The notes beneath the pieces are model-generated. The model had not been told where the DNA came from, did no database searches, and saw nothing but the letters and a program-made list of their open reading frames with translations. 64,000 bases of DNA, from NCBI GenBank assembly GCA_023230455.1, contig JALNXH010000009.1, positions 73,419 through 137,418 on the forward strand. Reading direction: 5' to 3'. The stretch's first letter is position 1; each line of letters starts with the position of its first letter. Below are positions 61,424 to 64,000 of the stretch, one piece after another. The DNA is from Rhodocyclaceae bacterium (GTDB lineage: Bacteria > Pseudomonadota > Gammaproteobacteria > Burkholderiales > Rhodocyclaceae). The position numbers and the translations under genes are program-made.

Positions 61424-64000
61424 GTCGCGGCTCCTTTGGCAATCCGTTCGATCTCGATGCGCGTATCACGATCGAATACAGAGGATTGCCCCTGCAATAT
61501 CCCGGCAATCAGGTGCGGATGCCCACCCGCCAGCTCGACCGGGTTCAGCGGCGTGGGCGATACACTGTTCATATCGCCCTTGCCGTGGAATTGATACTGT
61601 TCCCAGGCGTGATACATCAGGGTCTGCCCCGGACGCAGGCTCGGCGATACCTTGATCTGCACGTTGAACGAGCCCACATCGTTGAACGCACGCACCGTAT
61701 CGCCGTCCTGGATACCGCGCTTGCTGGCATCGACTGCGGAAACCAGCATGTACGGCTCTGGGCGGTCGAGATGCATCATCAGCGGGCTATCGCGCCAGGT
61801 GGAGTGGATGCTCTGGCGCGTCTTGCCGCCGTTCATCATCAGCGGATAGTCGCCGCCGATCAGCGGCGGCGCCTTGAATCGAGGCAGCAACTCGTCGAGC
61901 TCGTCGTACAACGGTTGATCGACATAGAACTGGATGCGCCGCGACGATGTCGGCCAAGGGATCTTGTCGCGCACGTGGAAGGTCAAGGGCGCGATTGAGT
62001 CGTTCTCCGGAAATTCGCACATGTTGCCGATGGAGTCGGGCCCCTCGGGGAGCTTCTCGAAACGGGCGAAACCCTTTTTCTTCACCTGCTCCCAACTCAT
62101 CTTCTTGTGGGTGGAGGAGAGATCGTAGATGGTCTTGGCCACTTTGTCTTCATCGCCTTCCTTGAACTGGCCGTGCATGGTCAGGTCGTCGTACAGCGTG
62201 TTCAGCTTCACCTCCAGGCCCTGCGGGCTCTTTACGCTGGTGATGCCTCGCGCCACCGCGCGTTCCTGGATGTGTTTGGAGAGCAGGACGATGATGTCCC
62301 AGTCGCACTTCGACTCGCCCAGCGGCGGCGTCGCCTGGTCGGTGGTGGTGAGGAAGGGTGACAGCGGTGTCACCCACTTCAGGTTGGTGTGTTCGTACCA
62401 CGGCGCCGACGGCAGCACGTAGTCGGCATGGCGGGCGGTGGAGTTGATGCGCCAGTCGAGCACGACGATCTTCTTCAGCTTGGGCCACAGCACTTCCAGC
62501 AGCTTCTCGCTGCCGCGGGCGCGGCGCAGCGGATTGCTGACCAGCGAAATCATGATGCGCGGATCTGAACCCATCGGCGGCGAAAGCGGCTGCCATTTCT
62601 TGCTCAGCGATTCCTCGACGTAGGCGGCAATCGGCCGCTTGGTGCCGAGCCCCCATTTTTCCTCTGCCCCCGCCGACAACTCGCCGACACCGCCATGGAC
62701 CGACCAGAACAAGGTTCCGGAGGTCCAGATCGGCGTGCGCAGCAATCCGTTTCCCGGAATGTAGAGCAGGCGCCCCAGATCGGTGGCGATCATTTCATGG
62801 GTATCGCCGTCGGCCAGGCGCTTGTCGATCATCGGCTGTAGCGCACCGAAATACGCCTGGGCCTCCTGCAACGAAGGCGGCAGGGCGAACTTGTCGCCGC
62901 CGTCCGCGTTGATCAGCGGGAAACCGGCGAAGCCGGCGCCCTTGCGGCCCATATTGCCGGTGAGGCAGAACACCAGAGCAACGCTACGCTCGGCCAAGTT
63001 GCCGTGGAAGTACTTGCACATCGACGTCTGGGCGATGCTCGACACGTTCTTCGCCGCAAGGATTTCCTTAGTCAGCCGGCGGATCATCTTCTCGGACACG
63101 CCGCACATTTGCGACGCATTCTCCGGCGTGTAATCGGCAAGGCGGTCCTTCAGCAGCGAGAAGACGCTACGTACTTCGACCGTCGTGCCGTCCTTGAGCG
63201 TAACGGTGCGCTTCACCTCCAGTTCGGGATCGAGGCCGCCGAGCGCCAGCGTCTTGAACGGCGCCGTCTGTAGGCTGTTGCTCTTGGCGTCCCACAACAT
63301 GTGGTGATCGGCGCGGCCATCGGCCTGCACGTCGGCCTGTTTGAGGAACATCCGCGTGTCGGCGCGCACCAGCAGCGGCAGATCGGTCTGCTCCTTGACG
63401 AAGGCCTTGTTGATCTTGCCCTCGGCGACGATCAGATGGCAGACCGCCAGGGCCAGGGCGGCATCGGTACCCGGCTTGAGCGGGATCCACAGGTCTGACT
63501 TGATCGCCGACGGGTTGTAGTCGGGTGCGATCGAGATGATCTTGGTGCCGTGATACTTGGCCTCAATGTAGAAATGTGCCTGCGGAATCTGCGTATAGAC
63601 GGGGTTGCCGCCCCAGAACAGGATCAGGTCGGAATTGAAGTAGTCGTCGGCCGAGCGCTCGAAGACGATCTTGCCGAAGGTTTCCAGGGTGCCACGCCGT
63701 GAATCGCCGATTTCGCCATCCATATCGAGGCCGATCGACTGAGTCAGCACGCTGAAACGTGTCTGCGCCGCCATCGATACGCCGAGGTCGATACCCGGAC
63801 CGAGATCCCAGATGGTCCGGTCGGTTCCCTCATTGACGGTGACATCGAGATAGGTATCGGCGATATCGTCGAGGGCTTCCTTCCAGGTGACACGTTCCCA
63901 CTTGCCGGAGCCGCGGGGGCCGACGCGGCGCAGCGGGTGGGTGATCCGCGTCGGGTCGTACATGCGTTCGCTGAAGCAGCCGCCTTTCTGGCAGCCGCGC
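61420..64000 (-). CDS. Type II DMSO-reductase-family catalytic subunit (partial)
   Basis: The frame is open at the right edge; the last 859 codons are present and roughly 100 N-terminal residues are missing. Upstream of the first in-frame Met the sequence reads CQKGGCFSER, the end of the N-terminal Fe-S motif. Downstream GLDMDGEIGDS aligns with the NarG region holding the Mo-ligand Asp222, followed by ADDYFNSDLILFWGGN and APDYNPSAIKSDLW, as in NarG, ethylbenzene dehydrogenase and steroid C25 dehydrogenase. It should hydroxylate or reduce a substrate, probably in the periplasm. Its chaperone follows directly; beta and gamma subunits are not in the window downstream. Confidence 0.88.
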   Translation of the reverse strand, partial: RGCQKGGCFSERMYDPTRITHPLRRVGPRGSGKWERVTWKEALDDIADTYLDVTVNEGTDRTIWDLGPGIDLGVSMAAQTRFSVLTQSIGLDMDGEIGDSRRGTLETFGKIVFERSADDYFNSDLILFWGGNPVYTQIPQAHFYIEAKYHGTKIISIAPDYNPSAIKSDLWIPLKPGTDAALALAVCHLIVAEGKINKAFVKEQTDLPLLVRADTRMFLKQADVQADGRADHHMLWDAKSNSLQTAPFKTLALGGLDPELEVKRTVTLKDGTTVEVRSVFSLLKDRLADYTPENASQMCGVSEKMIRRLTKEILAAKNVSSIAQTSMCKYFHGNLAERSVALVFCLTGNMGRKGAGFAGFPLINADGGDKFALPPSLQEAQAYFGALQPMIDKRLADGDTHEMIATDLGRLLYIPGNGLLRTPIWTSGTLFWSVHGGVGELSAGAEEKWGLGTKRPIAAYVEESLSKKWQPLSPPMGSDPRIMISLVSNPLRRARGSEKLLEVLWPKLKKIVVLDWRINSTARHADYVLPSAPWYEHTNLKWVTPLSPFLTTTDQATPPLGESKCDWDIIVLLSKHIQERAVARGITSVKSPQGLEVKLNTLYDDLTMHGQFKEGDEDKVAKTIYDLSSTHKKMSWEQVKKKGFARFEKLPEGPDSIGNMCEFPENDSIAPLTFHVRDKIPWPTSSRRIQFYVDQPLYDELDELLPRFKAPPLIGGDYPLMMNGGKTRQSIHSTWRDSPLMMHLDRPEPYMLVSAVDASKRGIQDGDTVRAFNDVGSFNVQIKVSPSLRPGQTLMYHAWEQYQFHGKGDMNSVSPTPLNPVELAGGHPHLIAGILQGQSSVFDRDTRIEIERIAKGAAT

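Noticed and set aside
1..64000. Mobile elements, CRISPR arrays, tRNA or rRNA genes
   Set aside because: I found no transposase, integrase, direct-repeat array, tRNA cloverleaf or rRNA sequence by eye. A tRNA scan and repeat search would be needed to exclude short ones.

Overview
The window looks like chromosome from a high-GC betaproteobacterium, probably a Rhodocyclales-type, facultatively anaerobic degrader of lipids or isoprenoids. Supporting this are a K+-independent proton pyrophosphatase next to a PPi-type phosphofructokinase, an icd/aceK pair, aceA with clpSA, exbBD-lpxK-kdsB-adk, a cobalamin-dependent fused acyl-CoA mutase (IcmF), and two molybdopterin oxidoreductases, one of the NarG/ethylbenzene-dehydrogenase type. 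The genus is inferred from gene content; there is no rRNA to test it. I saw no tRNA, rRNA, insertion sequence, phage gene or CRISPR array.

Region 1 (1-16.6 kb) is housekeeping: the end of cysK, hppA, two phosphofructokinases, the overlapping operon exbB-exbD-lpxK-(Trm112-like)-kdsB followed by adk, a J-domain protein, an XRE regulator, a diguanylate cyclase, a long Sel1-repeat protein, two inverted consensus DnaA boxes in front of xseA, a 31-residue membrane peptide with a PuuD-like membrane protein, and sodB. Region 2 (16.7-24.1 kb, mostly minus strand) has a thiolase, a quinone oxidoreductase, a histidine phosphatase-like protein, an AraC regulator, a DUF192 protein, rluE and aceK. Region 3 (24.3-33.8 kb) has icd, a cold-shock gene with a likely long leader, clpS-clpA, aceA behind a 38-bp perfect palindrome, an SDR, a DUF1329 protein and a HAD hydrolase.

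Region 4 (34-43.8 kb, minus strand) is a short-chain acyl-CoA operon: icmF, thiolase, 3-hydroxyacyl-CoA dehydrogenase, acyl-CoA dehydrogenase, BtuF-like cobalamin-binding protein, acrylyl-CoA reductase-like MDR and enoyl-CoA hydratase. It contains the parts needed to interconvert C4 acyl-CoAs and cleave them to acetyl-CoA, with a B12-binding protein placed inside. An AraC-type regulator is divergent from it.

Region 5 (45.5-64 kb) is the most unusual part. It has a PhlACB-like pair (HMG-CoA-synthase-like domain fused to DUF35, then an SCP2-type thiolase), a CoA-transferase, a 2,4-dienoyl-CoA-reductase-like flavoenzyme, an AveC (spirocyclase)-family membrane protein, an epoxide-hydrolase-like enzyme, a cytosolic formate-dehydrogenase-like Mo protein, a NorQ/NorD-like AAA/VWA pair, a phytoene-desaturase/amine-oxidase-like flavoprotein, a TorD-like chaperone, and the catalytic subunit of a type II DMSO-reductase-family enzyme cut by the window end. 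I infer a catabolic module for a hydrophobic, possibly cyclic or isoprenoid substrate; the substrate cannot be read from the sequence.
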